From: Hyphochytrium catenoides
Lineage: Eukaryota; Sar; Hyphochytriomycetes; Hyphochytriales; Hyphochytriaceae
DNA: 28,405 nucleotides
Direction: 5' to 3'
NCBI GenBank assembly: GCA_900088475.1
Contig: FLMG01000355.1
Location: 215,787-244,191, forward strand
Positions within the stretch are counted from its first letter, which is position 1. Each line of letters begins with the position of its first letter. The position numbers and the translations under genes are program-made. Shown piece by piece: positions 1 to 11,768 of this stretch. The notes below the pieces were generated by a model. The model saw only the letters and a program-made list of their open reading frames with translations. It searched no databases and was not told where the DNA came from.

Positions 1-38
<38 letters not shown>
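1..38. repeat. (CT)19 microsatellite at window edge
   Basis: The window opens with an uninterrupted CT dinucleotide run of 38 bases. It continues as imperfect CT-rich sequence to about 215. The true left end of the run lies outside the window. Confidence 0.97.
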
Positions 39-49
<11 letters not shown>

Positions 50-79
50 CTGTTCGTCTCCTTTTCCCTTGCCCTTTGT

Positions 80-215
80 CCCCATCTCTCTCTTCTGTCT
101 CTCTCTCTCGTGTTCTATCGTTCTCCCTCTCTCTTTACTCTCTCTCTCTCTCTCTATCTCTCTGTCTCTCTCTCTTTCACTCTCTCTGTCTCTCTCTCTG
201 TCTCTCTCCTCTCCT
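80..215. repeat. Imperfect CT-rich low-complexity tract
   Basis: About 135 bases of nearly pure pyrimidine made of CTCT runs broken by G or A. Open frames across it encode only Ser-Leu repeats and are not credible genes. Confidence 0.9.
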
Positions 216-2108
216 TTTCTCCCTCAATCAGAAGTTGTTGGTGAGCAGGGAAGCGAGAGGAAAGCCGAAGAATCAGAACGATGATTGTCACAGTACTGGC
301 GTCGTGGGTTAGCTTACAGCATGAGTTTGGAGTGAGGATAAGAGCTGCGTTTACTAGGCCCCTAAGTTAGGTAGCTAAGATTTCAAACCCATGCAGTGAG
401 GTTTTTCTCTGCCTAAAACAATGTGCGTTTGATTTTGCTCCTGTGTCAGAGACCTTACCTATGAATGTGGAACGTCTCAGGAGGATATTACTACCTCCGG
501 CTCCTGGGGGTCGACAGAATAGTGCCAATCAGAATTTTACTTGCACTCTCCTCTCTGTCTCGGCACTCAAGACAACAAACACAGCAGCAGTCGAAGCGGA
601 AGCCGTTGGGTCAGCAGCATCACTGACCTTCACTCCTCCTGCCTAGGGCAAAAGGTGGCAACAGCAGCTGGAGAAGAAGTGGCGCAGTCGTCGTTAGCTC
701 ATCAGCTAATCAATTACATAGAGAGACACAGAGTGAGGTGCCTATGTTACAGAGGACGGGTGATCTCTACCGCCTCCTGAAGTGGAGGGGAAGAAAGAGT
801 TCGTTCTCTCCTGATTTTTCATCAACGTTGCAGCAGCAGGTCCTCCTCCGTCTTCCGTTCTTTTCGCCCGTCATGATAAGCTAAAGAAGATAATGGTGTA
901 AAGGATCACTATTCTCATTGATAGCATACACTTAGCGACAATGTCACTATAGCCTGGTTCCTTCGCAACAGCGATGGTTGCTGCTCTCGGCAGGAGCCGG
1001 TGGTCTCGGCTGGGTTGATATTGCTACTGTCTGATCTAAATTGAGTGCGCACTCCCCCTATGCAATAAGAAAGGAGACGAAGAGCGCCCGTGGTAGAGCT
1101 GCACACCGGTTCCCACTTTGACTATGACGCTTGGGTTGAATGTCTATAGAGCAGCGGCCAATAATTAGGTCCTATGGAATAGAGTAAGCACCCACATTAA
1201 CATCTTCCATTATTAGGTACACGCCATGGGATCGTCTAGCCATGCTGCACTGCGAATTTCTTTGCTTTAATCTAAGAGAGCAATAGATCAAAGAATCCCG
1301 ATGATCAAGACAATAATGCTGGCTCGGGCGCCAAGAGGAGGAGCAGGAGGACTGCCAATCAACAAATAACAAAGAGAGAGAGCTGCTGCTGCTGAGGCAG
1401 TAAAGCATGCTCGTTGCCTATGAATTGTACAGGTACAGATCTCCTCAATCAAGGGTCATACCGAAAAAACATTCCCTTGAGTCCGAGATTACCCAGGTCC
1501 TTGATCTCATCGTAAATAACCAACGAAAGCCATAGACCCCGAATATAGAGGAGTTGGAGCCGAGGTTAGCTCTCACGTAGTAGCCGGTAACGGTAAGCCT
1601 CACCTTCAGTAACGCTCTCCACCAAACCCAAGAGCCACCAGCGGACGGACATCCCTGAGCTATCAACTTGTCGGGGGCTCATGACCAAGGCAAGCACTGA
1701 CTGCCGCATCGCAGGGCCCGCGCAGTTGGAGCAGTAGCATCTGGCCCGGAGCTGCGCGCAGCAGGCGACCAGGCAGAGGACCTGGAAGTGGGACAGAGGA
1801 AGAAGTTCAGAGGAAAGAGGATGATCAAACGACATATATATAGCCCTCATGTTGAAGGAGAGTCGATGGACCTTCAAATTTATTGGCCCAAGTAGGCTAC
1901 CGTGATAAGGAGATCTGCCACAACAGCATGACGAAATGGCTGGAGTTTCTTGAAGAGAGGGGAAGACCCAAAGTGCGATTGAGCCCCTAAAGGCAAGGAG
2001 AGCTAGAAGCCCTATAGATGGCTTCTGTCCTCCCAATGTCAGCGGAAGCCACGTAGATTTCCTCCAACTAACAGAGTAGGAGTGGTGGGTCATCTTCCGC
2101 AAGGGAGG
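216..2108. other. No recognised gene; unassigned 5' region
   Basis: About 1.9 kb before the TMC start codon. Several short frames exist on both strands. The longest, 178 codons on the minus strand at 2102-1566, has no recognisable motif. A TATA-like run (acatatatatag) lies at about 1832-1843, roughly 265 bases before the TMC ATG, and could belong to its promoter; this is a guess from sequence alone. The minus strand at about 1445-1600 reads somewhat protein-like but cannot be assigned. No tRNA was recognised. Confidence 0.5.
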
Positions 2109-5100
2109 ATGGCAAAGCGGCGAGGAAGAAACACCTGGGTGTTTCCTGAGGACACTAACTTGTCTGCAGAGCCGTCACCTGAAGATGGGAGAGCAACTTC
2201 AAGAGAAGGGACAACGGCAAGAAGAGGACGGCGGCCAAGTAGTGTAAGCAGTACTCTCTCTCCTCCCTCACCCGTGACTCCGAGGACTGTCAAAATCGTT
2301 CCTCTCTCCCCTCCCCGACGGTATGAAGACGAGGAGGACCAAGTATGGATGGGAGGATTGGGTCAGACTTCAGCGTCTGCAGAGCCCTCACTTGACGAGC
2401 AGGAACTGCAACAGATTCTCAAGGGTCAGGAGATAACTTTGGACAGAGAGGGCAATCCTGTGACACAGAGAGAGAGAGTAGGGAAGAATGGGTCACTGGC
2501 AGCGGGCAACAAGGAGAACACTGAAGACGAGGATGCGCAGCTGGAAACATTCATTAGTTCAGCTCCTCCCTCTCACTCTCTGGACGAGAGCACGGTGAAA
2601 ATGGCCAAGACCTTGATGCTCTCCAAAAAAAAGCTCGAGGCCTATGAGAGAAGGCTAGAAGAGCTGCAAAGAAAGCTGGTAGGCTCCAACATTCTTTGAC
2701 TCAGATCTCTCTCTCTCTCTTTTATCTTTCATGGTTTTATTTCTCTCTGTCTCCCTCTTGTTCTAGTCTAGCCATCCATTGAGAGGGGTCTGCCGAGAAG
2801 GAGGACGGAGATCAGGGGGTGGAAGAGACATAACAAACGAAGGTTGACAAAGGGAGAAGTGTACACAGTAGCGGAGCAGAGAAGAAGAAAGGAACGGGGA
2901 GACAAGAAGTTTATTCGCTCTTCTCCCTATATGTCTCCAGCTTGAGTCAGAGACCCAATCCAAACAGCTAAAGGAGACCCTTGAAGAAGAGAGAAAGATG
3001 CACGACATCACTGAGCAAGAGTTCAGCAGGCTGCAAGAGCTTGGCTCTCAAGCTGCTGGGAAGAGACAGAGCTCGGCTTTGTTTGCCATAGGGACTGGAG
3101 GAAGGTTTACGAACTTGAAGAACGAAGAGCTAATGAGGAAGAGAAAAGAAGATGCCAAACGAATGCTTCTAGAAGCGACAAATGTAAGAGCAACTGGGGG
3201 GACTTTCACTCTATCTCTTCACTTCTCTCTCTCTCTCTCTCCTTTCTCCCTTTGAGTGCCTTTTCATTCTTTATCAGGGTACGCTGTGGCACCTCTAGCT
3301 TGTTCATAGTTTTCCCAATGGCTTTCCCCGTCTCCCTTTCCCACACACTAGCTCTGGCGCTATTCTCCCGGTTCCCCGTCAAGAGGAGTTGTGTCCTTCC
3401 CTTTGTACTAGAACATGTTATCTATAGAAGTGAGGGTCATCCTCATTGTCTCTTTCGTCGTCCGGGGCCTCTATGCCTGCTTTGTGTCAATTCGAGGGCA
3501 GCTGGAAGATGAAGATGCCGGTATAGACTACGGAGAAAAGCAGAAAATCGTGTTCTGGCGACGAGTTCTGTCTTCTCTCCTGCGCTTCGTCCCGTTTAGA
3601 GGAGATATCCAGACCATTGAAGCTCGTTTCGGGTCTTCCGTCGTCTCTTACTTCCAATTCTACCGCTGGATGGTAGGGACCTACGCCCTTCTCGCCCTGA
3701 TCAGTGCCAGCTACTTCCTCACTCATGCCATCCAGTTGTGCAGTAAGGTAAATATGGAGAGAAGGAAAAGACTCTATAGGTCATACATATATCTTGTTCA
3801 CAGGGCAAGGATGGAGAGAGAGAGAAAACGAGAGAGAAAGAGAGAGAGAGAGAGAGTGAGAGAGATAAACAGCCGCAGAGACACACACAGAGAGAGCTAG
3901 AGAAAAGAGGCCAACTACATGGCACGCAGAAGACACCCTCAGCGAGAGGGAGAGAAAGAACAAGTCGTCGCTCTGATATGCTCCTTGTCGGCTTATGGAA
4001 CTTAAACGATCTCAATGGCCATCTTGTTCTCCTCTATCCTACCGTTCTCTCCCTTTCTCTCTGGCTCTCTTCCTCATCTCTCGCTCTCTTCCTCAACTCT
4101 CGCTCCCTAACTTTCATTGCCTCCCTCTCTTTTCCTCCCGCTCCATTCTCCCACTTCACTCTACGCTACTCCACCATGCCACCAATGTCTCGTTGCCTTT
4201 CTTATCTCTCCTCTAGTCTTGTCGGACTCTGTACCAGTTCAGAGGCGCTGTACCGCTGGCCATGCTGTTCGACAGCTACGATGTTCAAGAGAGAGCGGAC
4301 TACTCCGTGAGTGCTAGAGATCAGCAAGACCTACTGCCCTGGAATTGCAGCCCACCTCTTCATCTACCTCACCTCACGAGTCAATCTCCCAGCAGCTTCT
4401 CTGCTTCAAAAAACCTAAGCTCCCCCTCTACCGTGCCCAATTATCATTATCAGATTCCCCATCTCGCACTTTGTCACGTCTGTCTAACCTATCTAACTGA
4501 ATATCATGTTACTTGTTGCTCTCTCTTTCTCTCTTCTTCTCATCTACCTCTATCCTCACCAACCCTTTGCCATCTCCCTACATCTTCTCTTGCCATGTGA
4601 AAACGATCAGACCATGCTCTTGCTCTACCCGGCTGTCCTCTTGGTCCTCTCTGTGGTCAAGTGGGCGGGGGATGACAAGGCAATCAAGGAAGTAGCTATG
4701 GAACAGGACGATAACGAGCAACCGGTAGGGGGAACTCCCTCAGTCTTATGGCCTTCATCTAGAAGATCACTGTCTCTTGAAGCTTCATTCCTTTGTCCCT
4801 CTATGGTGCCCTCGTACTGCCCAATTACTTGTGCTCTTTGCCTGCCTCCCTCCATGCATTAGTTGGTAGGGCACGAAAGCTTCTCTGTTCCTCTTCTCTG
4901 CCACTTACGCCATTCGTTTTTTCTCTTGACCGCTGTTAACCTCTTTTTGCGTTACTCTCTCTCTTTGCTACCTTTGACCTGGGCCATTGCAGCGCAAGTT
5001 CACTCGGTTGGCCCTGAATTGTTGGAACTTTTCGATCACGACCGAGACGGTAGGTCTAGGAACTAAGTGACGGCAGCGAAGTAGAAACAGTGAGAGGAAG

Positions 5101-8100
5101 AGAGAGGAACACGACAAAGTAACAGGACACAGAGAAAGAAGGCGGTACAAGGGGCCGAGCGGGACAGAGACAGAGAAGAAGCGACAATGGAGGAGAGAGA
5201 TAATATTAGAGGGGTAAGCATCAGGACTTGCAACAAGAGGCCATTGGCCCAGCCCAGAGCTGATGGTACTTTACGGCTCATACTTGTTGGATCAAGCTTG
5301 ACCTTCAGTCTTTCCCTCCCCGTCTGCACTCTGGGGTGCTCTCTCTCTCTCTCTTTTGTTGCGCAAACAGGAAGCGACGGACATGAAAAATATTATTGGG
5401 AACAGCCTGTCAGTAGCTTTTTATGCAGAGCAAGTCGAGATAACCGCTCGCAGAAGGACTACGTAAGTCTCACTTTCCAATAGAGTTTTCCGTTTGGCTA
5501 TGTTGGGCGGCGCCTCAGCACTGCCTTTCTCATGCTTGTCGCTAGCGATGCTGTTTTCTTGCTGTGTCTGTCCCTTTTGTCCCTCTCGAGCACTGCCCTT
5601 GAATCACCAACGTCTGCCTTTCGCATACTTTTCGCTCCTCTCATCCGTCAATGTCTCTCTCCTATTGTGTCTATCCTTCTCTATCACATCCTTTCCCAGG
5701 CGGCAGAAGGCAATCCTCTATAGCCGAAGGGCCTTCGGGTTCTTGCTCTACATCTCCCTTCAGGTCAGGCTCTTGCCCTGCTTCGAAAGCTTCCTTTCTC
5801 CCTTTTCCAATTTTGGGCTTCTCTATAAACTTCTAGAGAGCGCTAATTCTTCTCCCTTGACTACTCTTCCTTCCTCTTTCTCCCATTCTTCTCGTTTCGT
5901 CTCTGTGCAGTTTGTGCTCCCTCTTTTTCTTCCTTCTCATCCTTACCGCTTTTGGGTACAGACTATCTGTCTCGTAAGGCGCCTTCACTTCTTCCTTTGT
6001 TCCGCATTTTTCCGGATTCGGTCGCCATAGATCTGGCGCGCACACTGCTCACAATCATTCCTTCTGTCTTGACTCCCTCCTTTCTCAGGTGCTGCTGTGG
6101 ATCATTATCCTCCTGGTGACTGCCTCTTCAGCAAAGATAATAGAGTGGACAAAGGGTGTCTCTTCCATGCAAGATGTGGTCAATGCCATAGCACCAAGGT
6201 CTGCTTCAGCTTTCGCTGTCTTACAGACCTTTGCTTGTTTCTCCATGTTTCCCCCTCAGGTTTCCCTGGCAGGGAGTTGCATCTGCAATGTTTGGCGTGA
6301 TATGTCTCTTGGCTAACTTTCTCTCTCTCTCTCTCTCTCTCCTCTGTGTGTGTGTGTGTCTCTCTCTCTCTCTCTCTCTCTGTGTGTCCCTCTCTTTCTC
6401 TTCGCTTTCTTTCTCTACCCTGCGGCCTTTTCATTTTCACAGTATTCCGCCAACGGTGGTCGCGGTTATCAATGGAGTCCTGCCAATCCTTATTTCCTTC
6501 ATCACTGAGTTCGAGCGCTGGGACTCCCCTGCCTTGTTTAACAAACTCAAAGTCTTCAGACTCTTTCTGGCACAGCTCTTTGCTGTCATTGTTCAGGTAT
6601 GCCCTCGAGCCTTGCTTATCTTTCCTCTCTCGCTTGTCTGCTTGTTCCTTTTGCCTCTTACTCCCCTCTCGTTCTCTGCTCTCTCCTCCCCGTCCGCAGT
6701 TCTGCGTCCTCTTTCCAATATTTCTCTCTCCGTGTTCGCGCTACAACCCTGGGTCTCGGTCATCCTCTTCTGCTTCCCAACCCAACTCTACTGTTTGAGG
6801 CAGGCGGTTGCCTCTCTCACCCACGCGCTATTTCCCTCTTCTTCAGCACCGCTGAGCTTCAAGCTCATTGGACGATCCCTCTCCCTCCGTCTCTTTCCCT
6901 TCGTCGCTACCACTCTTCCATTCCCCATGTAGGTCTTCTCCTATCTCCTGTTGCTAGACCCTTCGCTTTTAGCCAGTAGCGAAACCTTGTTCCTTGGTCT
7001 AAAGGCTTCGGACGTGCGTGGAAGTGCCGAACAAAAGTGGAACGAGAACATTTATCCCTGCAGAGCACAGCAGACAGCCGTCGGCCTAGCAGGTGGAACT
7101 CACTTCTCTGTTGCCTAGTAGCGTTCTTCCAGGCCATTGCTGGGAGAACCTTTAGTCTCACCTTTCTATGGTTAGAGGGCTACCTTTTATCTATCTCTAT
7201 CTCTTCTGCCATTTCCCTAGTGAACGGACAGGACTATCCTCTCTTCCATTTAAGAGTCTCCGTCGGGCCCATTACGTTCAGCCAAGAGAACCCTTGTTGA
7301 CTGTTTCCCTGACTGTGCTCACCTAGGTCTTCCCATCACAAACTTCGTCATCGGGAAGATCACGCTCTGTCTCTTTCCTATTCTCTCCTGGGCTATTGGC
7401 CGCCTGAGAAAGCGGCAGGGGTTCCAGAAGGCTGATTTTGACGTGAGTAGCGGGAAGGAGAGAGAAGTAGAAAAGCATTCGTCCCCTACGTTGCGGGCTA
7501 GTTCTCCTGTTTCTCGCAGTATGGCCTTAGTTTCTCTGGGTTCTTTATATCGCCCCTCCTTCGTTATATGTGTCTTTGTCCCTCGGTGCTCTCCTGCCAC
7601 CTATTCCAAGCATCTTTCCCTTACCCGGTGTCTCTATCGTTATCTCTCTCTTCTATAATCAATCTGACTCCTTCTCATGCGCCGGTCGCTCCATTCTACA
7701 AAGAAAGAAGACTAAATATTTGTGTCCTTCGCATTCTCTTTGAACACGCGCACTCCTCAAACATCTGCATCTGATCCGTATCGCTGCAGGTGCCCACGCG
7801 GATGGTCTCACTGCTTTACTTTCAGGTATGACGCTAGTCTGAGGACTATAGCGTTCCTCTCCTTCTTCCAGCAGTAAGCGAACCAAGGGACTATCTACTG
7901 CTCCTCCATTCATTAGTCGGCGGATATATGTCTCCCTCTCTCTCTCTCTCTCGTTTTCTACTTTGCGCTGAGGCTTTCGTACGTTAATTCTTTAGGGCCA
8001 AAAGTCCCTTGGAAGCTCTGTCTCACACTTCTGGTTCTTACTTCGCTGCGTCTGCTGCCCATCTCGATTACCACTCTCCAAAGGCGACACTGCTCCTAGC

Positions 8101-9882
8101 TCTACCTCTGGGACCACCATTCGCGATCTTAGAGTTCTTCATGGTGCTCCTCTCCTTCAAGTTCGAAGTCTTTATAACTCTGGTAGGCGGAGAGTCCGTG
8201 TGAACGAAAAAGAGAGACCGAGACAGTAGGAGAGAGAAAGGCGATGGATGTCCCTGCACGTTGCTGGTTTGATTGCATTGCTCTTCCTCTCCACTACCAG
8301 AGACCGAATCAAATTTACCATAAGATTGCGCCATCCACAATCTTTGTCCGTCCGCCAATTAACTGGCCGGTTCTCTCTCTTGGTCTGTCTTTCTCTCTGC
8401 CTCTCCGTCTCCATGTTTGTATATTGTGCACTCTCCTCAATCGCGAATAACAACCTCGTTCTGACACCGCGTCTGCGTCTTGGTTTCCGTTTAGCGCATC
8501 AATGCCCGTCCCTTCAACCCGTGGTCAGGAAAAGATGCGGGAGAGTTCTTGATCAAGATGAACTGCATTCTCCTCGCTGTCCTTCTCTTCGAGACCCACT
8601 ATATTATGAACGCGACCTCTCTTCCAAAGCTGTGCCCGCTCCAGGACCAAGCTCTTTCTCTCTGCGCAGGGGCGTTGGATATGGCGACGAACACTTGCGC
8701 CACCCTAGATAGCACGGTATGTCAGGAGCAGGGGTAAGGGGAAAGGAAAGTGTGGGCATATGAGAGGGAAGGACGGAAGAGTGAGGGAGGATGGAGGTTC
8801 TACCTCCTTTCATAGGTACTCTCTTGACTTGTGGGTCTCTTTAAGTGCTTGAAGCGCTTCTGAACACTGTCGTCTCTGACCTCTTTCTCTCTTGTTCTCT
8901 CTGTTTTATGCGATCCCTCTCTATCTATCTCTTCTCTTGATACTCTCTTCTCCTGCACTCTCTCACTTTAGCTCGCATACCTTCTAAGATCATTATCTTC
9001 GGGCAGAAATGTGGGAAAATTCTCCCGCACACGCTCCCCTTGCAATGCCCCTGTTCTCTCTCACTCACTCTCTTTGCTCGCTGCCCCCTTTTCCTCTCTC
9101 TCTCTCTGTTTCCGTTCTCTCACCCCATCCATCTTCCTGCTCTCTCTCTCTCTCACTCTTTCTCCCCTTCTTGTCTCCCCCACTTGCCCAGAATCCTTAC
9201 TATCCCTATTTCAACCAAACTAGCTCCTGCGCCGACGGCTACCCTGCCTGCCTTTGTGCCGGCAGCAGAGCCTGTGGACCATTCGTAGACCAGCGTTCTG
9301 GTCTTAAAGGGTTTGAGTCCCTGGTGCGGACGAGCAAGCTTACAGCGATACTCTATGATGGACTTCTCAGTTTAGAACTCGCCTGGATGGTGGGCTTCTG
9401 CCTGGTGCTACTCTTTATCTTCAAGGACAACACGATCCAAGTGACCAAGGTAAAGCCTTGTACCGAGAGAAAGACACACATCAACTGCTACTAGGGAGAT
9501 AAGAGAGACAAGCTGAGTGGATACCAGGTTAAAGGGACGGAGCAAGGAGAGAAAGAAGAGAGGGTAGAAGGTGCCGGACAGGGATAAACAATGAGCGATA
9601 ACGCAAAGAGAAGATAAGGGAAAACGAACAGAGGAAACAGAGACAGAGAGAGTGCATCCGAGAAGTAGGAGGAAGAGATAGGAAACGGGGTCCAAAGCGC
9701 CACGAAAGTCCGTGTCAATTCTAGAACGCTGTTCAAGCTCAACTCTGGCCTTGGTCTTGCAGGAGGTGAATGCCCAGCGCACTGACGGAATGCGAGCCGA
9801 GATCCTGCTGTTAACGCGGAAGGTCAAGAACCAAGCGCGCAAGTTGGACTCCCAGTCGCTGATGCACAAGTCGTTGAATTAA
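2109..9882 (+). CDS. Transmembrane channel-like (TMC) family protein, 18 exons
   Basis: Proposed exons: 2109-2678, 2941-3183, 3502-3747, 4217-4306, 4611-4724, 4993-5049, 5371-5462, 5700-5763, 6089-6198, 6260-6289, 6443-6596, 6933-7092, 7327-7442, 7790-7825, 8084-8182, 8495-8716, 9192-9449, 9763-9882. They join in frame to about 926 residues, within the usual TMC size range. Residues 1-170 are polar and probably disordered; about 175-260 is a charged coiled coil. The TMC region begins near 308 (FGSSVVSYFQFYRW) with the first membrane helix at about 328-349. Family landmarks follow: NCWNFSIT after helix 2, PPTVVAVINGVLPILISF, the stretch around VPTRMVSLLYFQ, and CGPF at about 829-832. The C-terminus is basic. 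TMC proteins belong to the TMEM16/OSCA/TMC superfamily of membrane channels and scramblases, and animal members act in mechanotransduction; the role here is unknown. Thirteen of 17 introns are phase 0, most 230-475 bp with pyrimidine-rich ends. An in-frame GTG lies upstream, but ATG 2109 is the first Met. Exon 10 is the least certain (weak donor). Confidence 0.85.
3218..3250. repeat. CT tract in TMC intron 2
   Basis: A short (CT)n run inside the second intron of the TMC gene, on the coding strand. Similar pyrimidine tracts occur in many introns of this gene. Confidence 0.85.
3810..3900. repeat. GA-rich tract in TMC intron 3
   Basis: A purine run of GAGA repeats within the 469 bp third intron. 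CT-rich sequence follows at about 4040-4145 in the same intron, so the transcript contains complementary purine and pyrimidine runs. Confidence 0.9.
6318..6387. repeat. Compound (CT)n(GT)n(CT)n(GT)n microsatellite
   Basis: A compound dinucleotide repeat inside TMC intron 10, 55 bases before the 3' splice site at 6441-6442. It contains no stop codon in the frame of the flanking exons. Confidence 0.92.
9093..9180. repeat. CT-rich tract in TMC intron 16
   Basis: Imperfect CTCT runs at the end of the 475 bp intron 16, directly before the acceptor at 9190-9191, where they would serve as the polypyrimidine tract. Confidence 0.85.
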
Positions 9883-10313
9883 AAAGACAGAGTCCTGCAA
9901 GCTCCATCTTATCCCTGGGAAGAGCTGAGTTCCCAGACCACCAGCAGCAAGAGTTTGTGGTCTCTTTCTTTAGCCCATGTCAACAGCTTTCTGCTAGCCT
10001 CTCTATCCTAGCAATGAGAGCTCAGAAGACAGTGTAGGGGAGGGAGGATACACAGAAAGCAGAGAAAAGTTGGGGAGTCTCAGGCCCTCTTCTGCTAAAG
10101 ATTGAAAAAGACTTTTATTTGCTCGCAGAGTTAAGCTCCTCCCCATGCTTGGGGGACTGTTAGAGGATGATGGGCTCTAGTTGACCTGCTGATGGACGAG
10201 ACGACTTCAAGATGGCATGACCATGTCTCTCTCAAGAGAAGCTGTAGTCTTCCGTCTTCCTGGCTTCATTTAGACATTCACTCATCGCTCTTTGTCTGGA
10301 CAGAGCGAGCGAG

Positions 10314-10442
10314 AAAGAAAAGAGAGAGAGCGAGAGAGAAAGAGAGCGCGCGCGAGAGAGGACAGAGGGAGAGAGAGAGGGGGAGAGAGAGAAGAGAGGG
10401 AGTAAAGTGAGGAGAGAGAGAGAGAGAGAGAGAGAGAAAGAA
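10314..10442. repeat. GA-rich low-complexity block
   Basis: About 130 bases of almost pure purine, mostly GAGA with interspersed GCGC. Frames across it encode Arg-Glu repeats (plus) or Ser-Leu repeats (minus) and are not treated as genes. Confidence 0.93.
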
Positions 10443-11169
10443 GAGATGGATTCTGAGCTGTGACTCTTCATCAGACATCACGATCCGTCTGGCCAATAGC
10501 TGGTAACGGCCGACACTAAGGACCATCAACAATTACAGAAAAGCGGATCTATCCTACGTTTAGTCCTAATCTAGCTCTATAGAAGTCCGCTTCTGGGGCA
10601 TGTCCTCCCTCACCCCAACTTCCCCCATCATATTATCGTCAGAAAGGTGAAGGGATGGGTGGGCGCTTGGAAGGTCCAACAGTGAGAATTTACTTGGACT
10701 TGTGTGTAGGCCATCCGCGACAAAGAGACATTAACAAACAGAAATACTGGGGCAGTCCGGAGGGAGAATGGCAGAACGAAGTCAAACGCAGGTGCGTTCC
10801 CCTGATCTCCCACCCATCGTCGGGGACCATCCTATCACAGTAATCTTGATCATCCGGAATAAGGGACACAAAACTCAAGGCATTCCGGACCCCACTGTGA
10901 CCTATCCTAAATAACTGACCTGAGTTGTAAGTCAATTGTCACGCCACAAACTCGAAAACGATAAAGTGCCGATGTGAAAGCGGCGTGTTATCAGGTAGAA
11001 AGGGTACATTTATTGGGCTGTAGGCAGCCTAGACAGGCGAATTTCCAGGTTGAAGGGTTGCGGTACAACACAGTCAGCGCCTGAAACACCGCCACCAATA
11101 AACGGAAAGGCCGCAGCCAAAGCCTCACAGCTTCGATGTTAGAGAACTACCCTGTCTGTCTAGCGCAGT

Positions 11170-11172
<3 letters not shown>

Positions 11173-11220
<48 letters not shown>
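11173..11220. repeat. Perfect (TC)24 microsatellite
   Basis: A 48-base uninterrupted TC run about 550 bp upstream of the aconitase start codon. It is the longest perfect dinucleotide run in the window. Confidence 0.97.
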
Positions 11221-11222
<2 letters not shown>

Positions 11223-11768
11223 CCCCTCTTTCTCTCGTTTACTATCTTCTCGCTTCCTACGGCTTGGCGTGCTCTGACTTCCCTTGCCCATTGGCCTCTC
11301 TTTTCTTGCTAGTCCTCTTTTCCCATCTGTTTCTTGAGGGGCTGACTCCAATCTACTTTGTGCTTTTGCCATTGCGCGGCCTCATTCTCCCAATCCCCTG
11401 GTAAGGCAGAGTGCAGCACTCACTCTCCTCTCCATCGGTACAGCCCCAAAGCGGACAGAAGACGGTAAGAGAGACCGACCACACAGCTTCGGAGCTCCGA
11501 AGCCCTTGGTCCTTATCTTCATGTTCACAGCTATAGCGCCTTTCGCTTTATCATGTATCTCATGCTCTTTGAGAGATCAAGTCTTCGCTCGCCTCTCCTA
11601 GATCTGAGCCTCTCCTCTCTACTGAAGGAGAGAAGAAGTGCAGCGCACTGCTCTTTTCTTAGATAGAAGTCTTCATATTCATTGACTGTGTTCGCGGATT
11701 GCAGAGGGACTGACTCTCGGGCCTCCTTTCCTCTAGATAAATAGCTGGTCTCACATATTGGAGCTAAG

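Larger units (their letters stand above)
9883..11768. other. Intergenic region between TMC and aconitase genes
   Basis: About 1.9 kb between two genes on the same strand. It should hold the TMC 3' UTR and the aconitase promoter and 5' UTR. It contains a GA block and a perfect (TC)24 run. Other short frames are not convincing, and I saw no canonical AATAAA directly after the TMC stop codon. Confidence 0.6.

Noticed and set aside
69-312. Two overlapping Ser-Leu-rich frames in the opening CT tract
   Set aside because: Pure low-complexity translation of a dinucleotide repeat.
1566-2102. 178-codon minus-strand frame upstream of the TMC gene
   Set aside because: No recognisable motif, composition rich in Ser, Cys and Arg as in random frames, and it overlaps the likely TMC promoter. 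Kept only as unassigned sequence.
2109-9882. Anoctamin (TMEM16) as the identity of the first gene
   Set aside because: It was a first thought from the many helices. FGSSVVSYF...RW, the NGVLP helix and especially CGPF are TMC hallmarks; TMC is a related but distinct family.
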